DNA from: Bordetella pertussis 18323
Lineage (GTDB): Bacteria > Pseudomonadota > Gammaproteobacteria > Burkholderiales > Burkholderiaceae_B
NCBI RefSeq assembly: GCF_000306945.1
Contig: NC_018518.1
Location: forward strand, 3,286,001 to 3,350,000
Reading direction: 5' to 3'
Length of the DNA: 64,000 bases
Of this stretch, positions 1 through 10,194 are shown one piece after another (position 1 is the first letter of the stretch; each line of letters starts with the position of its first letter). The notes beneath the pieces are model-generated. The model was given only the letters and a program-made list of their open reading frames with translations, was not told the DNA's origin and ran no database searches. The position numbers were made by a program, and so were the translations under genes.

Positions 1-29
1 AACGGGCCTTTCTTGATCGAACGTGACAT
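1..29 (-). CDS. rpsS: 30S ribosomal protein S19, N-terminus only (runs off the window)
   Basis: The minus strand from position 29 reads MSRSIKKGP, the conserved start of S19, and leaves the window at base 1. It lies 12 bases beyond the stop of rplB in the same direction, as in S10 operons of most bacteria (rplB then rpsS). Only about nine codons are visible, so nothing can be said about the rest of the protein. Confidence 0.85.
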
Positions 30-41
30 AGTGTTCGCCTC

Positions 42-869
42 TTACTTGCGCTTGCGCCGTTGGACGATCATATTGTTCGTCCGCTTGTTGCGGCGGGTCT
101 TGAAACCCTTCGCCGGAGTACCCCACGGGCTCACCGGTTCGCGAGCTTCGCCGGTACGGCCTTCACCACCACCGTGCGGGTGATCGATCGGGTTCATGGC
201 AACGCCACGAACCGTCGGACGAACACCACGCCAGCGCATGGCGCCGGCCTTGCCAATCTGGCGCAGGCTATGTTCTTCGTTGCCGACTTCGCCAATGGTG
301 GCGCGGCATTGGATGTGCACGCGGCGCACTTCGCCGGAGCGCAGGCGCACCTGGGCGTACGTGCCTTCACGGGCCATCAGGACGGCGGAAGCGCCGGCCG
401 AACGGGCCATCTGGGCACCCTTGCCAGGGATCATTTCGATGCAGTGGATCGTCGTGCCCACCGGAATGTTGCGGATCGGCAGGGTGTTGCCGGCGCGGAT
501 CGGGGCTTCGATGCCCGAGATCAGCGTGGCGCCCACTTCCAGGCCGCGCGGCGCGATGATGTAGCGACGCTCGCCGTCGGCATAGCACAGCAGTGCGATA
601 TGCGCGGTACGGTTGGGGTCGTATTCCAGGCGCTCGACCTTGGCCGGGATGCCATCCTTGTTGCGACGGAAGTCGACAACGCGGTAGTGCTGCTTGTGAC
701 CGCCGCCACGATGGCGAACCGTGATGTGGCCGTTGTTGTTACGGCCCGAACCACGGGTCTTCTTCTCGAGCAGCGCAGCGTGAGGCGCACCCTTGTGCAG
801 CTTCGGGCTGACGACCTTCACCATGCCACGGCGGCCAGCCGAGGTCGGTTTGACTTTAACGAGGGCCAT
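42..869 (-). CDS. rplB: 50S ribosomal protein L2
   Basis: This 275-residue protein has the usual length of bacterial L2. It carries the family hallmarks: the RHRGGGHKQ motif near residue 53 and the C-terminal [16 protein letters not shown] region that reaches into the peptidyl transferase centre. L2 binds 23S rRNA, is needed for subunit association and supports peptide bond formation. It sits directly after rplW with no intergenic bases and before rpsS, the standard S10 operon order. The sequence is intact and highly basic. Confidence 0.98.
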   Translation of the reverse strand: MALVKVKPTSAGRRGMVKVVSPKLHKGAPHAALLEKKTRGSGRNNNGHITVRHRGGGHKQHYRVVDFRRNKDGIPAKVERLEYDPNRTAHIALLCYADGERRYIIAPRGLEVGATLISGIEAPIRAGNTLPIRNIPVGTTIHCIEMIPGKGAQMARSAGASAVLMAREGTYAQVRLRSGEVRRVHIQCRATIGEVGNEEHSLRQIGKAGAMRWRGVRPTVRGVAMNPIDHPHGGGEGRTGEAREPVSPWGTPAKGFKTRRNKRTNNMIVQRRKRK

Positions 870-1166
870 TTACTTCACCTCCGCAAAGTCGATTTCCTGG
901 CCGTCCTTGAGCGCGACGTAGGCCTTGCGCTCATTGCGGCGGCGACCAACGAAGCGGCCAAAGCGCTTGACTTTGCCCTTACGGTTGAGGACCTGCACGG
1001 ATTCGACCTGCACCTTGAACAGCAGTTCGACGGCAGCCTTGATTTCCGGCTTGGTAGCGTCAGCCACGACACGGAAAGCGACTTGCTGATTTTTCTCGGC
1101 AACGAAGGTGGCCTTTTCGGTCACGATCGGCGCCAGAATGACTTGCATCAAGCGTTCGGCATTCAT
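870..1166 (-). CDS. rplW: 50S ribosomal protein L23
   Basis: A 98-residue protein beginning [20 protein letters not shown], typical of L23, which sits at the ribosomal tunnel exit and is the docking site for trigger factor and SRP. The start overlaps the end of rplD by four bases (1163-1166) and the stop abuts rplB, so the three genes are probably translationally coupled. The central lysine- and arginine-rich loop ([14 protein letters not shown]) is the rRNA-binding extension seen in the family. No defects are visible. Confidence 0.97.
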   Translation of the reverse strand: MNAERLMQVILAPIVTEKATFVAEKNQQVAFRVVADATKPEIKAAVELLFKVQVESVQVLNRKGKVKRFGRFVGRRRNERKAYVALKDGQEIDFAEVK

Positions 1167-1780
1167 CCCAGCATCTCCTCGAGTTGCGCGATGGCCGGCT
1201 TGGTGATCAGCACTTTCTTGTAGTGGATCAGCGACAACGGATCGGCATAGCGGGGCTCAACCACGGCAACGTACGGCAGGTTGCGGGTGGCGAGATAAAC
1301 ATTCTCATCGACGTTGTCGGTGATGATCAGGACCGAATCCAGGCCCAGGCTCTTCAGCTTGGCGGCAGCCAGCTTGGTCTTGGGCGATTCGAGCGTGAAC
1401 GTATCGACGACGGCGACGCGGTCTTCACGGGCCAACTGCGACAGAATCGAGCGGATCCCGGCGCGGTACATCTTCTTGTTGACCTTCTGGCTGAAGTTTT
1501 CTTCAGGCGAGTTCGGGAACGCGCGACCACCCCCACGCCACAGCGGCGACGAGGTCATACCGGCGCGAGCGCGGCCGGTACCCTTCTGGCGCCAGGGCTT
1601 CTTGGTGGAGTGCTTGACTTCGGCGCGGTCCTTCTGAGCGCGGTTGCCGCTGCGGGCATTGGCCTGGAAGGCCACCACGATCTGGTGAACCAGCGCTTCG
1701 TTGAAGTCGCGACCGAAGATGGTGTCGGGTGCGCTGAACGTAGCGGCCTGACCTTGGTCATTCAGGAGCTTGAGATCCAT
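1163..1780 (-). CDS. rplD: 50S ribosomal protein L4
   Basis: A 205-residue L4 homologue. The long basic loop around residues 45-95 ([25 protein letters not shown]) is the extension that lines the exit tunnel. In E. coli L4 also represses its own S10 operon by binding the mRNA leader; whether that holds here is not known. The gene starts four bases after the rplC stop and overlaps rplW by four bases, the tight packing expected of a single transcript. Length and motifs are normal. Confidence 0.97.
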   Translation of the reverse strand: MDLKLLNDQGQAATFSAPDTIFGRDFNEALVHQIVVAFQANARSGNRAQKDRAEVKHSTKKPWRQKGTGRARAGMTSSPLWRGGGRAFPNSPEENFSQKVNKKMYRAGIRSILSQLAREDRVAVVDTFTLESPKTKLAAAKLKSLGLDSVLIITDNVDENVYLATRNLPYVAVVEPRYADPLSLIHYKKVLITKPAIAQLEEMLG

Positions 1781-1784
1781 TTAC

Positions 1785-2474
1785 TTACGCCCCCTTCTTG
1801 GCCGGCGCCTTGACAGCCGGACGCACGATGACATCACCGCCGGCGTGGCCCGGGACAGCGCCCTTGACCATCAGCAGGCCGCGTTCGGCATCGACGCGAA
1901 CCACGTCGAGGTTTTGAACGGTGCGGGTGACATCACCCATATGGCCGGACATGCGCTTGCCGGGGAAAATGCGACCCGGGTCCTGTGCCTGGCCGATCGA
2001 GCCAGGAACGCGGTGCGAGCGCGAGTTACCGTGCGAGGCGCGCTGCGAACCGAAGTTGTGGCGCTTGATCGTACCGGCGAAACCCTTACCGATGCTCGTG
2101 CCCGTCACGTCGACCTGCTGGCCGGCTTCGAACACGGATTCCACGGCGATGACCGCACCAGCCGCGAATTCGGCGGCGCGAGCGGGGTCGAGGCGGAATT
2201 CCTTCAGGATGCTACCGGCTTCCGCGCCAGCCTTGGCGTAGTGACCGGCTTGCGGCTTGACCACGCGCGTGGCGCGGCGGGTGCCATAAGTCACTTGGAT
2301 GGCGGCGTAGCCGTCGGATTCCAGGGACTTGACTTGGGTCACACGGTTGTTCGACACGTCCAGCACCGTCACAGGGATGGACTCGCCATCCTCCGTGAAA
2401 ATACGGGTCATGCCGACCTTGCGACCCACCAGACCCAGCCGATGGGCGGCGGGCGTGGGCGTCGAATTCGACAT
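1785..2474 (-). CDS. rplC: 50S ribosomal protein L3
   Basis: L3 organises the start of 23S rRNA folding and approaches the peptidyl transferase centre. The frame is open from 2486, but the first in-frame ATG (MEKT...) lies within what looks like the ribosome binding site. GGAG at 2481-2484 sits six bases before the ATG at 2474, giving [26 protein letters not shown] and 229 residues. The family signature [24 protein letters not shown] is present near the centre. The gene is separated from rpsJ by a 357-base gap with its own promoter-like sequence, unlike the compact E. coli S10 operon. Confidence 0.96.
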   Translation of the reverse strand: MSNSTPTPAAHRLGLVGRKVGMTRIFTEDGESIPVTVLDVSNNRVTQVKSLESDGYAAIQVTYGTRRATRVVKPQAGHYAKAGAEAGSILKEFRLDPARAAEFAAGAVIAVESVFEAGQQVDVTGTSIGKGFAGTIKRHNFGSQRASHGNSRSHRVPGSIGQAQDPGRIFPGKRMSGHMGDVTRTVQNLDVVRVDAERGLLMVKGAVPGHAGGDVIVRPAVKAPAKKGA

Positions 2475-2652
2475 TGTTTTCTCCATTCCCGACTGCGATT
2501 GGTCGGGGCTAATCAGGCGCAGGGTAACGGCCAGCGCCCTACAGGACTAAGTAACCTGGTACGCCGCATCAAACCCCGGCTGGCCGACAAGCCAGCTGGC
2601 GGCCTATTGCGCGCGCCCATAGTTTCTCTCGCCACAAAATGGCAAGTCTCGC

Positions 2653-2682
2653 ATATTAGCATGCTTTTTCCTGGCAACACAA
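2653..2682 (-). promoter_or_regulatory. Putative sigma-70 promoter for rplC and downstream ribosomal genes
   Basis: On the minus strand TTGTGT (2677-2682) and TAATAT (2653-2658) are separated by 18 bases, a reasonable housekeeping promoter. It lies between the hairpin after rpsJ and the rplC start, and would leave a leader of roughly 170 bases. The surrounding AT-rich patch stands out from the GC-rich background. This is inferred from sequence only. Confidence 0.5.
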
Positions 2683-2756
2683 GCACCTAGCCAAACAGGC
2701 CCGTGCCGCAGGCAAACTGTGGCGCCGACGCCGCGACGGAGCTGTCGCGCCAAAGC

Positions 2757-2793
2757 AAAATGGCCGCACTCCCGGGGGAATGCGGCCATTTTT
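2757..2793 (-). terminator. Bidirectional-looking intrinsic terminator after rpsJ
   Basis: The arms AAAATGGCCGCA (2757-2768) and TGCGGCCATTTTT (2781-2793) pair perfectly around a 12-base loop. Read on the minus strand, the stem is followed by TTTTGCTTT, so transcription coming through tuf and rpsJ could end or be attenuated here, before rplC. Confidence 0.75.
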
Positions 2794-2831
2794 CACGAGC
2801 TGCGCCACAGGGGCGCCAACCCGCACACGTC

Positions 2832-3143
2832 TTACTGCAACGCGATCTCGACGTCGACGCCAGCCGGCAGGTCCAGACGCATCAGCGCGTCAACGGTCTT
2901 GTCGGTGGGATCCACGATGTCCATCAGGCGCTGATGGGTACGGATCTCGAACTGGTCGCGCGACGTCTTGTTGACGTGGGGCGAACGCAGCACGTCGTAA
3001 CGACGGATACGCGTGGGCAGCGGAACCGGACCGCGCACGACAGCGCCGGTACGCTTGGCGGTGTCGACAATCTCCGCTGCGGACTGATCGATCAGCTTGT
3101 AATCGAAAGCCTTCAGACGGATGCGGATCTTTTGGTTTTTCAT
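2832..3143 (-). CDS. rpsJ: 30S ribosomal protein S10
   Basis: S10 (NusE) is part of the small subunit head and also joins the NusB antitermination complex. From the ATG at 3143 the protein is 103 residues, [20 protein letters not shown] onward, the normal family length; the open frame extends upstream to 3191 but that extension is not conserved. The segment [20 protein letters not shown] is the S10 signature. It follows tuf by 63 bases. A strong hairpin and a separate promoter lie between it and rplC. Confidence 0.97.
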   Translation of the reverse strand: MKNQKIRIRLKAFDYKLIDQSAAEIVDTAKRTGAVVRGPVPLPTRIRRYDVLRSPHVNKTSRDQFEIRTHQRLMDIVDPTDKTVDALMRLDLPAGVDVEIALQ

Positions 3144-3206
3144 GGCGTTTCCTAAAGAACGAAAAGCGAAGGCGGCGACTACCGCCCTCACTGGTTGGGT
3201 ACTGCT

Positions 3207-4397
<1,191 letters not shown>

Positions 4398-4437
4398 GAT
4401 TTCTATCCTTTGACTTTCAAGGAAACTTGGTTGTTGT

Positions 4438-4464
4438 GCCGCGCTTCCAACCTGAAAGCGCGGC
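4438..4464 (-). promoter_or_regulatory. Hairpin between fusA and tuf
   Basis: GCCGCGCTT (4438-4446) and AAGCGCGGC (4456-4464) form a perfect nine-base stem with a nine-base loop in the 76-base fusA-tuf gap. It has no U-run on the minus strand, so it is more likely an attenuator, RNA-processing or stabilising structure than a simple terminator. Confidence 0.5.
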
Positions 4465-4473
4465 GACGGTTAC

Positions 4474-6576
<2,103 letters not shown>

Positions 6577-6593
6577 GGTAGGTAGTCCTTAAT

Positions 6594-7064
6594 TTACCAG
6601 CGGAAATGGCTGAAGGCCTTGTTGGCCTCGGCCATCTTGTGCGTGTCTTCGCGTTTCTTCATCGCGGCGCCACGACCTTCGGAGGCGTCGATGAGTTCTC
6701 CAGCCAAACGCAGATCCATCGATTTCTCGCCACGCTTCTTGGCGGCTTCACGGAGCCAACGCATAGCCAGGGCCAGGCGGCGCACGGGGCGCACTTCAAC
6801 CGGCACCTGATAGTTGGCACCGCCCACGCGGCGGCTCTTCACTTCGACGATCGGCTTGATGTTGTTGATGGCCAGGTTGAAGACTTCGATGGCATCCTTG
6901 CCGGTCTTGACCTGAACTTGCTCGAGGGCACCATAGATGATGCGCTCGGCGACGGCCTTCTTGCCGTCCAGCATCACAACGTTCATGAATTTGGCGAGTT
7001 CGACGCTGCCGAACTTGGGATCGGGCAGAATCTCGCGCTTGGGTACTTCGCGACGACGGGGCAT
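6594..7064 (-). CDS. rpsG: 30S ribosomal protein S7
   Basis: From the ATG at 7064 the product is 156 residues starting [20 protein letters not shown], the usual length and N-terminus of S7; the upstream in-frame start at 7115 would add a non-conserved tail. S7 nucleates assembly of the 16S 3' domain and is the translational repressor of the str operon in E. coli. It lies 163 bases after rpsL and 17 before fusA. Confidence 0.97.
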   Translation of the reverse strand: MPRRREVPKREILPDPKFGSVELAKFMNVVMLDGKKAVAERIIYGALEQVQVKTGKDAIEVFNLAINNIKPIVEVKSRRVGGANYQVPVEVRPVRRLALAMRWLREAAKKRGEKSMDLRLAGELIDASEGRGAAMKKREDTHKMAEANKAFSHFRW

Positions 7065-7227
7065 TTTTGCTTCCTTGTGTCTGTTCAGTTGAACCGCGTC
7101 TCGTGACACGGCCATGGCCGCCTAGAAGGACGACCCCTTACATGCTGCGCTGGCTTCGCAATGTGAAGGACGCAGCTGCACTTTCCGGGCCGCGGACATC
7201 CGCAACCTGGGGTACTGCATATAGAGC

Positions 7228-7605
7228 TTAGGCCTTCTTCGGACGCTTGGCGCCGTACTTCGAACGAGCCTGTTTGCGATCCTTGACGCCTTGCAGGTCG
7301 AGGGAACCGCGCACGATGTGATAACGCACACCGGGCAAGTCCTTGACACGACCGCCACGCACCAGAACCACCGAGTGCTCCTGCAGGTTGTGGCCTTCAC
7401 CGCCGATGTACGAAATGACTTCGTAACCGTTGGTCAGACGCACCTTGGCAACCTTACGCAGCGCGGAGTTCGGCTTCTTGGGGGTGGTGGTGTAGACGCG
7501 AGTGCAAACGCCGCGACGCTGCGGGCAGTTCTCGAGCGCGGGGCTCTTGCTCTTGATGATGCTGACTTCGCGCGGCTTGCGCACGAGCTGGCTAATGGTA
7601 GGCAT
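7228..7605 (-). CDS. rpsL: 30S ribosomal protein S12
   Basis: S12 controls decoding fidelity at the A site. From the ATG at 7605 the protein is 125 residues, [15 protein letters not shown] onward; the open frame extends to 7725 but the added residues are not S12-like. The streptomycin-determining lysines are wild type: K43 within [12 protein letters not shown] and K88 within [11 protein letters not shown]. It is the first gene of the minus-strand str cluster, so the cluster's promoter should lie in the 660 bases between it and IS481 copy 1. Confidence 0.97.
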
Positions 7606-8259
7606 GACCTTTGAAATCCCTTTTACGTACCACTGGTAAGTACTTACGTACTCGCACCCTCCCAGCATTCGGCGACCAATCTGGCCCCAAGCGAGGGGGA
7701 GGCAGTTCACGCAAAACCGCCTCAAACGTTCGTTTACGTAAAAGAGCGGGTCTTGCAGACAAATAATGCGTACAACACTGCATGGCCAGGCCGGCGGTGC
7801 CTTACAACGATCGATGCATCCAGGATAGAGGGCTCGTGACGCACCCCGGCCCGAAATACCTGCAACATGCTTCCGGGAGCTGGCGCAAGCCTTTGCCGAC
7901 CCTCATGGGTTGGCGGGCTTCAGACCGATCGGTGTATGGGCATTACCGGCTTGAACCTGCCATGCCGAAATTGCACGCAGATAAAGCAGTAAGCCCTTCA
8001 GCTTAACTTAGTTATCCATGGCTGTCAAAGGCAAGCAGTCGAATTTTGCATTGCCGCAAGGTGGCGGCAAGGTCTGTGGCCCTGGCGCGACGCGCGGCGT
8101 CGCGGGAAAACATGGCAACGCACGCGGGCGCCCTGGTAATTGCCCGTGGAGTCACGGCCAGCCAGATACGGGAACGCGTGTCGTCGATCCACGAAGTCAG
8201 GCACCTGACGGTGGAACTGGCGCCGGCATAGCGGCCGGCCTAGCACGAGGCCCTTCAGC
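7606..8259. other. Region upstream of rpsL, no confident gene
   Basis: These 654 bases separate rpsL from IS481 copy 1. The rpsL-proximal third is relatively AT-rich and should hold the str operon promoter, but I see no convincing -35/-10 pair. A perfect 12-base palindrome, GTAAGTACTTAC, lies at 7636-7647. Short open frames at 7782-8006 and 8046-8231 (plus) match nothing I recognise. The distal half may be a remnant of whatever adjoined rpsL before the IS insertion or a rearrangement. Confidence 0.5.
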
Positions 8260-8265
8260 GCTAGG

Positions 8266-9308
8266 TGTGAAGATTCAATAGGTTGTATGCATGGTTCATC
8301 CGAACCGGATTTGAGAAACTGGAAATCGCCAACCCCCCAGTTCACTCAAGGAGCCCGGCCGGATGAACACCCATAAGCATGCCCGATTGACCTTCCTACG
8401 TCGACTCGAAATGGTCCAGCAATTGATCGCCCATCAAGTTTGTGTGCCTGAAGCGGCCCGCGCCTATGGGGTCACCGCGCCGACTGTGCGCAAATGGCTG
8501 GGCCGCTTCCTGGCTCAGGGCCAGGCGGGCTTGGCCGATGCGTCCTCGCGCCCGACGGTCTCGCCCCGAGCGATTGCGCCGGCCAAGGCGCTGGCTATCG
8601 TGGAGCTGCGCCGCAAGCGGCTGACCCAAGCGCGCATCGCCCAGGCGCTGGGCGTGTCAGCCAGCACCGTCAGCCGCGTCCTGGCCCGCGCCGGTCTGTC
8701 GCACCTGGCCGACCTGGAGCCGGCCGAGCCGGTGGTGCGCTACGAGCATCAGGCCCCCGGCGATCTGCTGCACATCGACATCAAGAAGCTGGGACGTATC
8801 CAGCGCCCTGGCCACCGGGTCACGGGCAACCGACGCGATACCGTTGAGGGGGCCGGCTGGGACTTCGTCTTCGTGGCCATCGATGACCACGCCCGCGTGG
8901 CCTTCACCGACATCCACCCCGACGAGCGCTTCCCCAGCGCCGTCCAGTTCCTCAAGGACGCAGTGGCCTACTACCAGCGCCTGGGCGTGACCATCCAGCG
9001 CTTGCTCACCGACAATGGCTCGGCCTTTCGCAGCCGCGCCTTCGCCGCGCTGTGCCATGAGCTGGGCATCAAGCACCGCTTTACCCGACCTTACCGCCCA
9101 CAGACCAATGGCAAGGCCGAACGCTTCATCCAGTCGGCCTTGCGTGAGTGGGCTTACGCTCACACCTACCAGAACTCCCAACACCGAGCCGATGCCATGA
9201 AATCCTGGCTACACCACTACAACTGGCATCGACCCCACCAAGGCATCGGGCGCGCTGTACCCATCTCCAGACTCAACCTGGACGAATACAACCTATTGAC
9301 AGTTCACA
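8266..9308 (+). mobile_element. IS481 copy 1 (complete, 1043 bp)
   Basis: The element runs from TGTGAAGATTCAATAGG to the complement of TGTGAACTGTCAATAGG, the imperfect terminal inverted repeats of IS481. Flanks are GCTAGG on the left (8260-8265) and GCTAGC on the right (9309-9314): the CTAG core is duplicated but the outer base differs. It lies between the str operon and the molybdenum hydroxylase cluster. Confidence 0.97.
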
Positions 9309-9313
9309 GCTAG
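8363..9313 (+). CDS. IS481 transposase, copy 1
   Basis: A 316-residue DDE transposase. An N-terminal helix-turn-helix region (AARAYGVTAPTVRKWL, residues 31-46) is followed by a second HTH near 88-106 and an integrase-type catalytic core with D139 (LLHIDIKK), D217 (LTDNGSAF) and E253 (NGKAERFI). The frame does not close within the element: its last codon and the TAG stop at 9311-9313 use bases of the target duplication. The protein is identical in copies 1, 2, 3 and 5 except for the last residue, Ser or Thr depending on the target base. Confidence 0.97.
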   Translation: MNTHKHARLTFLRRLEMVQQLIAHQVCVPEAARAYGVTAPTVRKWLGRFLAQGQAGLADASSRPTVSPRAIAPAKALAIVELRRKRLTQARIAQALGVSASTVSRVLARAGLSHLADLEPAEPVVRYEHQAPGDLLHIDIKKLGRIQRPGHRVTGNRRDTVEGAGWDFVFVAIDDHARVAFTDIHPDERFPSAVQFLKDAVAYYQRLGVTIQRLLTDNGSAFRSRAFAALCHELGIKHRFTRPYRPQTNGKAERFIQSALREWAYAHTYQNSQHRADAMKSWLHHYNWHRPHQGIGRAVPISRLNLDEYNLLTVHS

Positions 9314-9347
9314 CAGTGTGCCTGTCCCAGCGGGGACAGGCACACTG
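9314..9347. repeat. Perfect 15-bp inverted repeat between IS481 copy 1 and coxG
   Basis: CAGTGTGCCTGTCCC (9314-9328) and GGGACAGGCACACTG (9333-9347) enclose a four-base loop. There is no T-run on either side. It may be the terminator hairpin of the minus-strand cox operon with its tail displaced by the IS, or a member of an extragenic palindrome family; GGGACAGGC occurs again about 25 bases to the right. Confidence 0.6.
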
Positions 9348-9417
9348 CACGGACAGACGCCAGTTCCCATGCGGGACAGGCGCCTCGCGTATCGGAACGG
9401 GGCGGGCGCCCGTGCGG

Positions 9418-10194
9418 TCAGCTCTCCCGCCTTCCGAACCAGCCCCCCACGGTATAGCGGACGCGCGCCCACATGGCGCGCATGCCTATGCCCAGCATGT
9501 TGAGCTCGGCGCTGGGCGCGGCGGCCCGCGACGGCGCGCCGCCGGCCGGGCGCGCCAGGCTGGCCTGAGCCATGGCCAGCACGGCCTGCGCCTGGCTCAG
9601 CACGGCCTGCGCCTGCAGCAACACAGCCTGCGCATCCGGGCTGACCACGCTGCCCGCGGGCGCGGCCGCGGCTACAGGCGCCGCGGACCCGGGCCGCGCA
9701 GGCATGGCGCCAGCCGGTTGCGCCGGGTCCTGCTGCGCCTCGCCGCTGAGCGAGCGCGCCAGGTTCTGCTCGAACTGTCCCAGGATCTGCGCGGCCACTT
9801 CCGCGATCATGCCGCTGCCGCGCCCATATTGCGCCACCGCCCCCGACAGCGCCAGCTGGGTATTGACCGTGACGTCCGTGCCGCCATGGGCGGCCGGCGT
9901 CAACGCGAAGCTGAACTCGGACTTGGCCGAGCCGCGCCCCTTCGGATCCATGCCCGAGCCCTGCAGCCAGGCAGTGTGCGTGGCTTCGTCCTTGCGCACC
10001 AGTTCGGCCTGGCCTTCGAAGCCCAGCTTGATCGGCCCCAGGCGCACCGTCACCGAACCCTGGTATTTGTCCGGACCCAGCACTTCGGTCAGGCGCGCGC
10101 CGGGCAGGCAGGGCATGATGCGCGGCACATCCAGCATCAACTGCCATGCCTCGTCCAGCGGCAAGGACACATGGAAGGTGTTAGTGAACTCCAT
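9418..10194 (-). CDS. CoxG-family SRPBCC protein of a molybdenum hydroxylase cluster
   Basis: The first ~150 residues match the CoxG/SRPBCC fold (MEFTNTFHVSLPLDEAWQLM, CLPGARLTEVLG, and the GQFEQNLARSL helix). A low-complexity Ala-rich linker with repeated QAVL units and a hydrophobic C-terminal tail follow, for 258 residues in all. In Oligotropha, CoxG anchors CO dehydrogenase to the membrane; family members accompany related Mo-hydroxylases. GGGGAG lies seven bases before the ATG at 10194, which is preferred over the TTG at 10200. The start lies inside the end of the large-subunit gene, so the two are coupled. Confidence 0.85.
   Translation of the reverse strand: MEFTNTFHVSLPLDEAWQLMLDVPRIMPCLPGARLTEVLGPDKYQGSVTVRLGPIKLGFEGQAELVRKDEATHTAWLQGSGMDPKGRGSAKSEFSFALTPAAHGGTDVTVNTQLALSGAVAQYGRGSGMIAEVAAQILGQFEQNLARSLSGEAQQDPAQPAGAMPARPGSAAPVAAAAPAGSVVSPDAQAVLLQAQAVLSQAQAVLAMAQASLARPAGGAPSRAAAPSAELNMLGIGMRAMWARVRYTVGGWFGRRES

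Noticed and set aside
1770..2690. Plus-strand open frames across the ribosomal protein cluster
   Set aside because: The minus strand encodes clear L3, L4, L23 and L2 proteins; the plus-strand frames have no homology or ribosome binding sites.
8046..8231. A 61-codon plus-strand frame upstream of IS481 copy 1
   Set aside because: No recognisable homology, no SD and biased composition; too weak to call a gene.
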